DNA of 64,000 nucleotides from Punctularia strigosozonata HHB-11173 SS5 (GCF_000264995.1 NW_006767434.1:1762004-1826003); one strand, 5' to 3'. Shown: positions 1 to 11,908, counted from the stretch's first letter. Notes: generated from the letters alone by a model not told the origin. Translations and numbers: made by a program.

Positions 1-701
1 TGTAACGGAGTACTCCGTAGCTTAGCCGTAGAGTAAACTTAGAATGGTCGCGGCTCCGCCGCGACTGAGAAATCACAATGTTGACGCGCCCGTTGGGCGC
101 CATATGGTCAAACCTTGCGTGCTTACCTCTACTCCCCGGGCGCCTGATATCTGAGATATGATTATCTCTGATATCTATGGCGTCTCGACTATAAAAACTC
201 GATTGCACGCCTGTATCTACATTCATTCTTGCTATACTACCGGATCCTGCTCTGTTGCCTGCGAGGCGCGTCGTGACACCGCCACCGCCCGCCTCGCCCC
301 CTTACGCTTAACTTACAGGTCAGGTGCTCATCTTCCATGTATTTGCATGTATCCTGTACGTCAGCTTCCCTCTGTCGGTTGTCTGCGTGCTCCGATTGAT
401 ACATGGATGCCAGCATATCAATGTGTCGGTCTAACGATTTCTCCGGCATTGACATGGGAAGAGGGTTGTCTCTGCTCGACCGATTTGGCCGATTGCGCTC
501 ATCACTATCATCAGGCTCTACTCTGGAACATATGCGGAGGTGATTATGTAAATCGAAAGTTCCTAAAACATGGGCCAGCACCACGAACAGCGGCAAAGTA
601 ACCGTCTAACCAGAGTCCCTCTTCATGTGAACATGTCTCTGCTATCTCTGATTCGCCTACATCTTATTGAATTGACTATTTCCAGAACTACGCGACGCTG
701 C
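1..701. other. Upstream stretch, no gene identified
   Basis: No protein family is recognisable in any frame. A perfect 14-bp palindrome (ACGGAGTACTCCGT) lies at 5-18 and an 8-bp stem with a 3-base loop (GTCGCGGC-TCC-GCCGCGAC) at 47-65. A TATA-like CTATAAAAA lies near 190 on the plus strand. Open frames of 119-147 codons on the two strands overlap each other and have no recognisable composition, so I do not call them genes. Confidence 0.4.
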
Positions 702-707
702 TGAACA

Positions 708-1072
708 TTGCAGCTCGGTCAAACCATACAAAACCTCACTATAGCTCGCCATGGCAAGTTGCGATTTGACCCTACCGAATTTTGCTCAGCTGACGTTGGC
801 GTTTATCAGGGTACCTTACGTCTAAGGAGCATCTTTGCCGACGAGGAAATCAAATCTTTCGTGAGCAAATACTCCAACGGGAGCGACGAGTAGTATGAGC
901 TCCTCGGATACTTCGACAAGCGCAAATCTTTGTGGTCGCGCAGCGGCTGGGAGGTTGTTGTCTTCGCGAACCAGTCTGGGTCGCAGCGCAAGGATGTTTA
1001 CCTTGAAATCGGTTCCAAGAAAATCGACATCACGTTCAAGGGGTTCGACCATGAACTCGAGATCGTCTACCA
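708..1072 (+). pseudogene. Possible gene remnant with an in-frame stop
   Basis: The frame reads as protein-like sequence over about 120 codons and is interrupted once by TAG at 892-894. The part after the stop (YELLGYFDKRKSLW..., ending ELEIVYH then TGA at 1070-1072) has the mixed charged and hydrophobic pattern of a real domain. A splice acceptor-like TTGCAG sits just before the frame, so it could be a 3' exon. Removing the TAG by splicing would need a 33-nt intron (GTGAGC...GAGTAG), shorter than any other intron here. I do not recognise the family. It could be a decayed gene, a real gene with a very small intron, or chance. Confidence 0.35.
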
Positions 1073-1308
1073 CTGATCAAGAAGTGGTGTTAGGGACAAG
1101 CGGCTTGATTGCCCATGCAGTCGAATGTATAATGTACAAGAGATACTTTATGCGATTTGCTGTCCGTGCCCGTCGCCTTCGTCGTATGATGACGTTGGTC
1201 AATCTATTTTACAGTTGCGTACTGCTGCAGTTAAGGCATGACAACACTCTGTTCGCACAAGAGATCGCTCGAGCTCTAAAGGGTAAGCCTAGCTTCGATG
1301 CCAATCTT

Positions 1309-2796
1309 TTACTGGCTCTTGAAAGCCGCCGAAGCCTGGTCCCCGGCTATACGACCAAAGACAACACACTCCAACAAGCTAGACCCGCCCAACCTGTTCT
1401 CCCCATGAACACCACCTGTAACCTCCCCGGCTGCCCATAGGCCTGGGATGGCCTTCCCTTCCGCATCCAGAACCTCGCTCCTCTCGTTGATCACCACCCC
1501 TCCCATAGTGAAATGCACCACGGGCGTCACATTTCCCACATAAACCAAAGTTTCCGGCTCCACCTTCTTCAAAGCCCAATGCCCGAATGCCTTACGCCCA
1601 AACCTATCTTCTGTGTGGCCAGCAGCTGCATCCGCGTACTCTTGCAGCGCCGGCAACACACCTTCACCTAGCTCAGCCACGGTCGTCTTCCGCATCAAGC
1701 CCTTCCACATATAGAACCCGAGATGCGTTTCCGCCGCCTTGAAGGTTCCTTCATCCAGCACGATAAGCACGTCCCACTGCTTGATATCCCCTTTTAGGGG
1801 TTCGTGCTTGGTAATCGCATCCGTGATGTGTGCCCGAGTCTCCATCTCGTTTACGAACCTCTTGCCTTCCATCAGTAGCACTCCACCCTCCCCTCTCAGC
1901 ACTTCCGCCGCCAAGATTTTAGCCAGCGACTGCGGCTCCTTCGGATCGACAAATCCAGTGGGATGCACCTGCACCTGCTCCATATCCAGGAGCTGGGCGC
2001 CCACGGCCGTGAGCAGATCCTGGGTGCCCTCGCGTGGGTCGCTCGTTGACGGGTAACCCGCGAGGTCAGGCCTATACTTGGCCAGCAGCCCGTTTGCATC
2101 GCCCGCGAACCCGCCCGTCGCGAACACCAGCGGCCCATGCAGCTCCTTCGTCTCGCCGTCTTGCGTGTACTCGACGCCCGTGACCTTCTCGCCGCTCTTC
2201 AGCACCCGCGTCACGCGGGCCGCGGTCTCAAGCTGAAACAGCGGGCTCTCCTTCAACTGCTTCAGCAGCGTCATGACGATGCTTGCGCCGACGGTAGATT
2301 TCTCCGGGCGATGAGTGCGCGGGACGCTATGGCCACCCAGCTGGGCGACCTTGCTCAGATCGACACCCTTCTCGTCGTGTAGCCAGTAGATGGCGCTAGC
2401 CGATTGCTCCGTGAGCGTCGATACGAGTTTCTGACGCTGTTCGCGAGCGATCGAGAACACGGATCCAGCGGAGCGGACGGTGTCGTCGTAGAACGTGGTG
2501 TCCGGGACCGTTTGGAAGCGCGTCGGGGCGCCATTGATGCCAGATGATGCCTTGATGGAGTTTCCTCCTGGCTTCTGAGCGCGATCGAGCAGGTGGACGG
2601 GGACGCCATGGGAGATGAGTTGGGAGGCGGCTGAAAGGCCGGCGAGGCCGGAGCCGACCACGATGGCGCCTTGCGCGATGGAGGTTGACGTTGCGAACTT
2701 GGTTGCTGTGGTCGCCATAAGGGTCTTGTAGAGGTACGCGATGATAGGGACCACGAGGGAGAGAGCGAGATGCTGGAGGACAGTGCGGCGATTCAT
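1309..2796 (-). CDS. Soluble fumarate reductase (OSM1/FRD1-type flavoprotein)
   Basis: Single-exon gene of about 495 codons. In this family FAD-dependent enzymes reduce fumarate to succinate without the membrane subunits of complex II, helping reoxidise FADH2/NADH; yeast Osm1 acts in mitochondria and ER, Frd1 in cytosol. Seen: a hydrophobic N-terminal stretch (residues ~6-25), the FAD dinucleotide fold VVGSGLAGLSAASQL near residue 45, a substrate-region motif VQVHPTGF, RAHITDA, and the C-terminal flavin motif GENRLGGSSLLEC. The start is the ATG at 2796; an upstream in-frame GTG at 2811 is not expected to be used. The hydrophobic N-terminus suggests ER or mitochondrial targeting but has no clear cleavage site. 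Intact; lacks the extra cytochrome b5 domain some fungal versions carry. Confidence 0.93.
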   Translation of the reverse strand: MNRRTVLQHLALSLVVPIIAYLYKTLMATTATKFATSTSIAQGAIVVGSGLAGLSAASQLISHGVPVHLLDRAQKPGGNSIKASSGINGAPTRFQTVPDTTFYDDTVRSAGSVFSIAREQRQKLVSTLTEQSASAIYWLHDEKGVDLSKVAQLGGHSVPRTHRPEKSTVGASIVMTLLKQLKESPLFQLETAARVTRVLKSGEKVTGVEYTQDGETKELHGPLVFATGGFAGDANGLLAKYRPDLAGYPSTSDPREGTQDLLTAVGAQLLDMEQVQVHPTGFVDPKEPQSLAKILAAEVLRGEGGVLLMEGKRFVNEMETRAHITDAITKHEPLKGDIKQWDVLIVLDEGTFKAAETHLGFYMWKGLMRKTTVAELGEGVLPALQEYADAAAGHTEDRFGRKAFGHWALKKVEPETLVYVGNVTPVVHFTMGGVVINERSEVLDAEGKAIPGLWAAGEVTGGVHGENRLGGSSLLECVVFGRIAGDQASAAFKSQ

Positions 2797-3447
2797 TGGC
2801 GGGTAACGCACTTGCTCCTTGATATTCTCTCCGGGCAGTCCATGGAGTGTGAATCTCGCAGTCGTTCCATATTGTTCTAGGCGCGACGCTGCTTGCTAAA
2901 CATTGGGTTATGTTGTTCAAAGCCTGAGGCCTGAGGTCCTTGCACCGCCTAGACTCGAGGTCCAGTCTCACAAGGGGCACAATCCCGGCCTGCGCCGTGA
3001 GATGCTGGAGTCCAAGGAGGTGGTATACGGCCGGAACAGGCGCACGCAGACAACAACCCTTACCTTATGGGCAGCCGGGGAAGGAACGCGTCCAGAGAAG
3101 TAAACATATATGAAGACTGTGGCGTGCAAGCGTTGACTCGGATACAAACATGATTGAATCCGAAGACCCCAGTTGAGGTTCTCCCAATTAGATATGGGTG
3201 GCGAAGAGTTGACCATGTGTTGTGATGCACATGCCGCATCTTCGAAGGCGGACGGAAGGGAGCAACGAGAAAAGTTGAATTCACGGTGAAGACAAAGCAA
3301 TAAGGATACATTCAGGAAATCGCGTTTCCTCGGAGCGCTCGACGCCCTCGAACGTCCGAATTCATGAAGCCAAACGGTGGTGCGTAACTCAATATGAAAG
3401 AGTCCCGGTACTATGTATGTAAATCTACCCGGAGCTGCTGACATTGT
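2797..3447. other. Intergenic, 5' side of the fumarate reductase
   Basis: About 650 bp between the start of the minus-strand fumarate reductase and the 3' end of the next minus-strand gene. It must hold the reductase promoter. I see no further gene, RNA or repeat. Confidence 0.5.
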
Positions 3448-4746
3448 CTATAGCGAAGTGTATATAGGTAATCCAATCAGCGTGATCAATGTTAATTGAC
3501 AGAGAAGAGTCCATGCCAACGCAGGCATCTGCAATCGAGATGCAGCGGATTTGCTGTGGACGTTGGGACATAAGCACGAGCTAGCGCAGGAGGATAGAAT
3601 AAAGGAGCGGACTCACCTCCCCGCGGGGGCGGCGGTGATCTTGACAGTGAGAACCGCGACCAGACCGTCGCACGCGTTGATCCCGTTGCCGCCGACAGTC
3701 AGGTTGTGGTTGATGCCGATGCTCGTGTTCTGGAGCAGACCCGAGACGTACGACACGTCCGTCTTGTAGCTGTACCCGTTGTATGAGGTCGAACCGGAGT
3801 AGGTGGAGGAGTTGGTCAGATTAAGGGTTGGAATGGATTGCCCGCCTGTGGCATTGCCTACGAGCCAATCACTGGAGAAGCCGGGTTGAGGCCAAGAAGG
3901 TACGAGAGGACGAAAGGAAGTGTGGGACATACCGACCGAGGTTGTACCCATTGAAGATGATGTCATGGTCGTCTGGTTCCGCGGTGAGCAAGGGACGGCA
4001 GACTGCTCTTGAGGGCAGGGATACGTACCTGATATAGGCTTCTCGTATGAAACGCCTAAGAACACAGCATTGCTCTTCGCGCTTTTGCCGTTCTGTACCC
4101 AGTATCGGAAGTGATTGCCTCCTTTGATAGTTTCCTGACATGTGCCCAAAGCGGGGTCACCATAGTCCCAACGTATGACCGCCGTCTCGTTTACTGTCAA
4201 GCTATATGAGCGCATGCCGGGTCATAACATGCCACAGGGACGTACGATAACCGTTCCCGTCTCCAAGGTTCGCGGCCTGGTCGGAGCCAGAGTGTTGTCC
4301 GAGACACTCGGAAGAAAAGCCTAACGATCTGCAGAAGCCGAAACGACTTAGGGATTGCCTAACTGTTAGGGAGTGTGTGGTGCGCACGTGAAGTAGTTCC
4401 GTAGGCCACCACTGGTGGATTGGTCAACAAGGACGGCCTTGTCCGAATTAGCGGATATGATAGCGTTAAGAGGTTCGCCTTGGCCGGCAGGGAAGGTATT
4501 GGAAACTTGCTGTAGCGCGGACCTCCGTGTCAGACAACGCTCGGAGGATGCGGCTTGCATGCGTCAACATACCGTGAGCATAGCGCCTCCGTTGCTTAAT
4601 GGATTGTAGAATCCGTCGGAGGGAATGGCACGTCGGTTAAGAGGGTGCCTTGGGCTGTACGGTGCTCCACGAGCTTGCGGTTGTTCGAGGGCGAACGAGA
4701 GAGAGGGTATAGTCAAGAGCACGTAAAATATCGTTCGTAGATCCAT
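3448..4746 (-). CDS. Secreted, probably GPI-anchored fungal protein of unknown function
   Basis: Seven exons traced on the minus strand: 4746-4573, 4509-4388, 4328-4246, 4193-4029, 3972-3933, 3871-3617 and 3553-3448, giving 314 residues. The N-terminus is a classic signal peptide (MDLRTIFYVLLTIPSLSFA). The mature part contains VLVDQSTSGGLRNYF, LGFSSECLGQHSG, a segment ending in LNETAVIRWDYGD, DHDIIFNGYNLGRDWL and many N-glycosylation sequons. The last exon, joined by a good acceptor, ends in a small-residue stretch followed by a hydrophobic tail, as expected for a GPI signal. The phases close without a stop. I recognise this as a lineage-specific family common in Agaricomycetes, with no assigned activity; a cell-wall or surface role is inference. 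Confidence 0.8.
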
Positions 4747-5140
4747 AGCTGATGTTCAAACTGTCATGCGGAAAGACCGTGTAGGGAGGAGGAGGGTGGC
4801 CGAAGGGAGACGGAGGAAGAGATGTTGGACGAGAAGCTCTGCAGCCGCCGCCGACTCCGGAGATGTCAGGCTTTTGCCACGCCGATCGCGGTGTACACTC
4901 TGCTGGAGAACAATGACGAAATTGTATGCTGGATGTACAGTTGAACAGCTTTTGCAGTCAAGCACTCGGGATACGGGATGTGTGTATGGTAGTACGACTG
5001 TGAACAATACCGAGCAACTACTCTCACACATACATCACACAGAAATACAATGTGAGGGGCGCCTCCCAAAGAATGCGGACATCGAAGTATGGAAATTTCC
5101 ATCCTGTCTCGAGGATAGCAACAGGCAACCTCTTCCACGC
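4747..5140. other. Intergenic, promoter side of the GPI-type secreted protein
   Basis: Nearly 400 bp. It holds the upstream region of the minus-strand secreted protein and the 3' flank of eIF3i. Nothing else is recognised. Confidence 0.5.
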
Positions 5141-6564
5141 CTACTCTGAGATCTCAATGTCTCCGTACGGCTTTGCCCTGAAGTAGCTCTCGTCGAAGTG
5201 GTGGACGCGAACGAAGCCGTCTTCCCCACCAGACGCGAACATCTCGCCACGAGGGTGTACGGCGATACTATATGGAACACAGAGAAGCACACGGTCAGAA
5301 AACGCTTTCGAAGTACTTCGAAGAACGTACGTGTTCAGCGGTCCGAAGTGGCCCTTCACTCGGCCAACCTCTTCCTCGAATACCTTATGCCAAAACCGGG
5401 CCTCAAACTTACCCTGGCGCGCGGAGGTGGTCGTGACGTTCATCGCCTCCTGACCACCACCAAGGATGACCTGTGCAATTGAATTGGTTCAGGCATGTGT
5501 GCCAGAGTGACAAGCTGAGTAATACGCACATAGGGCTTTTTTGGCGTGATGGAAGCACTGTTCAGCGGGGTCTCTGTGGTGTATGTCTTCAACACTGTCA
5601 AGGACTTTGTCTCGTGTATCTGCGTACGGGGTGTTAGTGATGTCTCCGCTTTCAGAAGGACTAGCCAAGACATACCCTCGCTGACTTGTCCTTGCTGCTG
5701 GTAATGAAATACGTCCGATCGGGGCTCATCTGCAAGTCCGTCACGACATCTCCGTGCGCACGCTCGTTGCTGTTGATCTCATCGCCAGTCTTCATGTCGA
5801 ACAACGCGACTTTTCCTGACTCATGCCCAGTAACGATGATTCCTGGAACGTAACTGAAGGCGCAAACAGTCGCCTTCGAGCCGATGGGGTTGAACATGTG
5901 TACGGGCTCTTTGCTCTCTGATTTATGGATAGCGAAGTGGTCCGTTAGCTCTTGTTCGTTGGCACCAATGTGATACAGCGCACGTTTTGTCCCGTCCCCG
6001 GTCCTGTTAATGTTGAACACACGGATGGCACCCTGGTAGCCCATCCGTTGTTCCGTGATGCAGACGACCTGATCGTCATCCTCGTTGAACGCCACCCTCT
6101 TCACCGCAGTCGGGAACTCCCACTTGTAGAGACACTTGCCCGTCGAGACCTCCCACAGTCGCATCTCGTTGTCGGCAGAGCCTGATACCAAGAATCTTGA
6201 GGAAGCTGCGAAACGCAACATGCATCGCGACTTGAGCCAATGGCAAGAATCGACAAAAAGGATTCTACGCACAATCGACATCCACAGTCCATACTGTGCC
6301 GTTATGCCCATCGTACGTCCCTAACCGCTCGCCGTTGTGCGTAAACCAGACGTTGATAACATGGTCTTTTGAGCAGGAGAAAAGAAGGTCGCCTTCTGCG
6401 TTGAACTTGATCTGGGTCAGCGACCGTTCGTGCCCTAACAGAGAGACGGAAAATCAGCTTGCTTCGAGAGGGTCCAGTTAGCAGGCACCGACCTTGCAGT
6501 AATATAGGTCTCTAGAACTTGATCAAGCAGCTGTAACAGACTTAATCGGACAACGACGAACCAT
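5141..6564 (-). CDS. TIF34: Translation initiation factor eIF3 subunit I (TIF34)
   Basis: WD-repeat subunit of the eIF3 complex, which binds the 40S ribosome and recruits mRNA; cytosolic. Seven coding exons give 356 residues, close to yeast TIF34 (347): 6564-6562, 6511-6493, 6434-6273, 6205-5676, 5619-5530, 5470-5331 and 5267-5141. The first coding exon supplies only the ATG, followed at once by a GTTCGT donor; the second is 19 nt and encodes RPILLQ. WD blades are visible as [39 protein letters not shown] and [16 protein letters not shown]. The C-terminal half contains the family stretch [20 protein letters not shown]. All phases close without a stop, so it looks fully functional. Confidence 0.95.
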
Positions 6565-7955
6565 GGTGTGCTACGTGGAGGTCCTGGATGACACGGTGTG
6601 CGGAGACTCGAGAGGACCTATGGATGAGCCCAAGGAAACTTTGGGTCCGGAGATGATCTGAGTCGTACACCCAAATTAGGGTTCAAGTTGACTCTATGCT
6701 CGTACGTCCGATCTCAGACTACGTCGTTACGCACCTCTACTTCCGTCCCAACGGAGTAAATCGGTGAGGGCACATTCCCGGACTCTACTATCCTGTGCTC
6801 TCCAGGACTTGGACCGATACTATCCGACGTTACACACAAGCCGACATCCGATGTCATGCATTGTATTCGCTGCCGCCCTCGGACCTCCGCCCATCCGATT
6901 TGACGCGAATCTATGGTCGTCGTCCTATGGGGTACCACAGAGCTATATAGCTCGGTGCTCAAATCTCACAGATGCTGTACATGTTCGTCGACGGCATGCC
7001 ATGGCATGGCGCTGACGCGGTGCGGCTCGTCCAGCGGGCCTTCCGTTGCCAATCAGATCGCGAGAAGGCGCCGACGCCAATGGCTACATGAGATGGGTTC
7101 GCCTCGTGTAGCCCCCAGTGACAGCCTTTATATGCACGAATAGATTGGATGCTGCGGCATTCTCATCACTCGCTGCATACTATGTTCGCCCCCAGGTTCA
7201 TACTCAACGTATCGCTGAGGAAGGGATATGCTGGCCTTGCGGCAACCGCTAGCCACCGCAGTCGCCTCTGGGTCTCCGGAACGGCAGGAGATTCGCACGG
7301 CACATATATGCGGGGTAGGTGAAGTACTGGTGGATCCTGCTCCTCCGACCTAATCACTCCCCTAGGTCATTACAATGATATGTCGCTGACGGCAGCCGTC
7401 GTCCGCAGACATCGACTTGTCTTGAAGCAGTTGATTGGTTCAGAGTCAGAGCTGAACGGATTGGCTGTTATACATTCCGCAAGATGGTTGGCGTCGTTGA
7501 TGCAGTAAGTGCCAACAATCTATGCCATGTATTTTTGGCTCATTTGATGCTCTATGCTCAGGCCAGCCACAATAGATGATACTGTATCGGACATGAGGTC
7601 ATCGTTGACTGACGTTGTCACCGTGAGACCATCCGAGACGTTGTTCGTGTTCATCATACGGCTGTCAGACGCTCATTACTTGATATCACGCAATGGGCTG
7701 GGCGACCTGGCCGATTTGCAACCGATGGCACGTCCGGAGCGACCAACAGCGGGTGTCAAAACACGACCCTTACGGCCCAGGTGAAGGGCTACGACGGGCC
7801 TAGTTATGCGCGTGTCCATGGCAGGACTGTCTCGTTGATGCGGAACACTATCACACTGAATGAGATGACATTGTAGCATAGGTGGCGCAATTTGTATTGA
7901 TCACTATAAGTTGGCTTGGAATTGTATATGGCCAGCTGTCGTATATGTACAATTT
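6565..7955. other. Long intergenic stretch, nothing recognised
   Basis: About 1.4 kb between the eIF3i start and the 3' end of the sugar transporter. Short open frames on both strands show no domain, signal peptide or plausible splice chain. The eIF3i promoter must lie at its left end. Confidence 0.5.
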
Positions 7956-10514
7956 TCAGGATTCCTTCTCGTCGTCTGCAATGGTCGGCTTGAACCTGAA
8001 CCTGTGCTCGGTGCTGTATTTGACAGGATTTGGCTGTTTGAACACCTCTTCAATCTCTTCAAGAGTAAAGCCCTTCGTCTCTACCACGGTGAAATAGATG
8101 ACGATAACTTCAAATAGGTCCCAGAACACGAAGATGAGGTAGACTATTGTGTGTCAATTGTATCAGTCATATATATCAGTGAGAGGTAAGTGTGCCTCGC
8201 ACCTTTCCAACCGATCTTTTGTAGTGCGACCGGTAAACTAGTCTCCATGATAAAACACGCATGCTGAGGAAGCAGACGAAAACATACCCAAAGGTATTAA
8301 TGCAGGATGATCCTTGCGTGATTATGTTGAGAAAGCCTAGTCCCTTGGCTCGAGATTCGTAGCTGAGGACCTCCATGGGGTACAGTGCTTGCCTGTTGGA
8401 ATTTTCAGTTAAGCACTAAGCGGCATGACAACAATGCATACATCGCGGTCCATCCAAAGGAAAAGACTACCCCAAAGAGGAATATAAATGCCACACCAGC
8501 GTTAGAGCGAGCTGCGTTTCCTGTCTCGCTGAGCAGTCCGCTAACAATCGCCAGGATAATGGTGATGCCGGCGGTTCCAATGAGCAGTGTTCTACGTCGA
8601 CCGATACGGTCAACGAGAGCCGAGCCCTAGGTAACATGTTGTTCAAGACAAACAACTTGGTTACATTTGATGCAACTCACAGTTAAAGCGCCCATGTAAG
8701 AAGTGATGGAATTCACTGGGATCGTCGTCAGTACTGCGTGCATGGGTTTTACAAAGGTACAAGCACAAACCGAAATTGAGAGTCAGTTGCTTGTTTTGAC
8801 TCTTGATACCAGCGTCCTTCAGAAGCACAGGCAGGAAATAGGTGATGAGACCATTTCCTGAGAGTTGGCCAAAAGCGCCTGATATGCAGATCAATACATG
8901 AAGGAGCCTGCGAGACGATAGAAAAATGAGTGCGTGCCGATGATGATGACCAATAGTGTACGGTAACGGTCTGTAGCGGTTCGGAAGAGAGGACGGAAGT
9001 CCCACCAGCGTTCTGAAGATGCCGCCATCAGATCATTCAATCGCAGATACAAAAGCAGAGTGTCGTACTGTCGCTACCATCCAAAGCAACCTTCTCCTCA
9101 ATTTCTTCCATTTCCAGGTCAATCAAAGGCGAGTTCACGTTTCCGGTCTGGGAATGAAGCTTGGCGAGTATTTGCCTGGCCTCGTCTTTGCGTCCTACGC
9201 TGTAGAGCCATCGGGGACTGCGCGTGCATACCAAAAAATATCGGGATGTGTTATAATGACATTGATTCTAGTGAGGAAGAGAGAGAAGACTGACGATTCA
9301 GGGCATGTGAATACAAGCAGGACGTTCAGGGCAGCGGGAACGAGCTATACAGGAAGAGCTCGGAAATCTATTCGAGGTTTGAACGGGACACTTCGCACCT
9401 GTACGAAGATAGGAAGGCGCCACGACCAGTTGTTGTTATAGCGTCCCGTGGAAACCATCATCCCGCTGGCCGTGATCTGGCCAACGAAGTAGCTTTGAAA
9501 GTGTCAAACGGGTTGCTATCGTATGAATAGACTAATCACCGTACAAAGAGTTCAACAGTCCCATGAACAGACCACGGTGTTGCGGTGGGGTAAGCTCTCC
9601 GAGGAATGACTTGGCCGATGCACCCGCAGTTCCGGAACCAAGACCTGAGTAGGACTTCAGCAAGTGTATCCTATGAAGGTAATACGGTTCGACCTGTCAG
9701 ATATCTGCCTCCAATGAAAGTTGCGCGATTCTTGGCAGTAGCAGTCACACACGCGCCAATGACGATCATGAGGTTGCCACAGAACATCGAGACCCGCCTG
9801 CCGAACATGTCAGGTAGTATAGCTGTGATGTGGAATAGGTGAGAGTATTATTAATCCCGGACCCTGTACATACTGACAAGCAGGTATAGTCGCGCTGGAA
9901 TGATGTAAACATGCAGGCAGTCAATAATCCTATTGTGATCACTCACGAGAGCGAGCCACTATAGCAAGTAGAGGCATGCCCATGAGCCTGAAATCGAGAG
10001 CCTTGGGCGATGTACGCACATGGTGTAGACGCCAAAAACGATGCTGAGATATGTCAGACAGATTCGATTTCGAATACGCGGATCATTCACCTAGTCTTAG
10101 CCCCAGCGGATGACATGTCGAAGTACGTTTGGTACTGTTTCATGCTGTTGATGCCTCCCATGACCTGAGGCGCGCTACGTCTTAAGATAATGTAACACAA
10201 ACGATACTCAATGCTCACCGTTCCGTCGAACCCACTGTCACCAGAGCAAAAACAGGCGACGAGGATGATGAGGTACATCTTCAGCCCAGGAAATCAATAT
10301 CGAACCCCATGCCAAGTCAAAAGGATATCACCTGGAATGCACGCCGTGACCAATTGTCAACGCCGGGATCTACAGCAAGAGCAGCAGTCAACGCGGCCTG
10401 CTTTTCTTCTGGCGTGCGTCTGCGATGTTTCTTGTCTTCAACGTGCTCTAACACTTCGTTATCCTTGACATCGAAGTCCTGATCGGAGATGCGAGTATCG
10501 TCTTGGGTCGACAT
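7956..10514 (-). CDS. MFS sugar transporter (hexose/lactose permease-like)
   Basis: Proton-coupled sugar porter of the major facilitator superfamily, plasma membrane, about 520 residues. Tracing gives roughly 18 exons, several only 12-30 nt. Family landmarks in order: [14 protein letters not shown], the D-x-x-GRR loop [36 protein letters not shown] at the central loop, [22 protein letters not shown], and [15 protein letters not shown] followed by [16 protein letters not shown] in the C-terminal tail. No stop remains in the spliced frame. One intron (8937-8879) appears to start with GC rather than GT; the protein reads [12 protein letters not shown] only if it is removed. Substrate cannot be told: lactose permease-like fungal members also carry cellodextrins or other sugars. 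Confidence 0.88.
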
Positions 10515-10862
10515 GGCAGAACAGGGGGCAAGGGCTCAAACCAAAAGTGATCGAGCACGAAAGTAGTAGATAACGTCCTCCCTGGGCGTATGCTGGAGTA
10601 TCGGAGGATGGCGAATCATGCAGAAGCATTGCCAAGACAGGGATACGACAACACGTGAAGGCTTATTTGAATTCGTCGTATATAGTCGTACTGAATATGA
10701 CCGAGGTATCAGCGCCTTCGTCCAGAAGCAGCCACTTCATGACGAGATGCTCTCACCCTGATGGCAATGTCTGCCGTAGGCCTGTGTCGGTATCTAATCC
10801 TGACTCCTGCAGGTAGGCAAACGGAGCGTTCAGCAATGGAGCTGGCCCGTGTCCCTGCATGT
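10515..10862. other. Intergenic, promoter side of the sugar transporter
   Basis: About 350 bp upstream of the transporter ATG. No gene or repeat is seen. It ends at the 3' side of the next, unresolved, minus-strand coding region. Confidence 0.4.
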
Positions 10863-11908
10863 TCATTTGCAATTTGGGATAAGAAATCCCACCCACAGGG
10901 ACAACTTCATGTACGCTCCGGTACGAGAGATTCTTGATACGTGCGGGTCAAGGGTGAACGTCCCGAAGGCGTTGCCAATCCGGGCGACCTCGTGACCAGG
11001 TATCTTCAGAGAAGATAGCGAGCCATGAAGCGTTGAAGGCTGCCGTCCATTCGTCAATCCCTCTGAAATGTGCTGTGTTACCAGACCTATTACCCAGCGC
11101 ACAAGTGACAGCAATTCTTCATCAGTGATAATAGCAGAACCGAAGACTCCGCGGCTGACGCACGGTTATCTGGAGTATATCAGTATCTCGAGTGGAGCGT
11201 CAGGAGCAATAAGGTTCACGGTTGTTTCTCCGTCGACCAAGAAGTTCGCAGCAACATCAAGTCCGATACCGGCGCCATGCAGACGAAGCTGGTTGAGCAA
11301 CGCTACCATATACATACATCCCACCCGCCAGCCTTGGAGCCAGAAGCTGTGGATCGGGGACGAGGTATGCTTGTGGAAGGTCCGCAGCCGTGAAGACGAG
11401 CGAGTCGTCTGTTACGGTGCGGTGTTTCAGCACCAGGCACTGCGTTGCGGGCGTAACCCGAAAAAGTGCGATAACCGAATATGCCCCCACTTCGTGAGTT
11501 GTCCTGTTGAATGTCATCGATGAGAGGCGAATGGAGTATGTCAATGATCCTGACCACCTGATTACTGAAGTACCACATGGCGCAAAGCATTTATCTTGGC
11601 CAAGGAGACATATCGCATGAACCGTCCGTACCTGCGAACAGGTGAGTCTCGCGTGTGCAGTAAAACACGAAAGTATAGAGCGTATCAGCTATGCGTACGA
11701 ACCCATTTAGCTGCAAGATATTCGAGCAATCAGAGGCCGGTAGCAGGATGCTCTCTAAGAGGTCTAGTTCGGGCATAGTTTGGATGTCGACTTCCAGACT
11801 TCTGAGCCGAGAAACATGAGGATACGAGGTTACCCGGCCAAGGAGCAAAAATCGAGCGACTTCAGCACAGGTGTAGTATCTCAGGTTCTTCCAAAATGAT
11901 ACCGCCAT
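10863..11908 (-). CDS. Unidentified multi-exon gene (structure uncertain)
   Basis: Several open minus-strand segments look coding and are separated by plausible 50-60 bp introns: one around 11908-11712 (MPELDLLESILLPASD), one around 11544-11310 (DDSLVFTAADLPQAYLVPD), one around 11300-11165 (RLHGAGIGLDVAANFLVDGE) and a last one from about 11150 to 10863 (GSAIITDEELLSLVRWVIG). The stretches share a hydrophobic/acidic composition unlike random antisense frames. I do not recognise a family and could not fix start, phases or all splice sites. It might be a basidiomycete-specific gene or a decayed copy. Confidence 0.4.

Noticed and set aside
5-18. Palindrome ACGGAGTACTCCGT as the end of a mobile element
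   Set aside because: Only one end is in the window and no inverted partner was found; similar palindromes are common in fungal DNA.
1896-2980. Minus-strand frames overlapping the fumarate reductase start and body
   Set aside because: They are out-of-frame shadows of the reductase and lack any motif.
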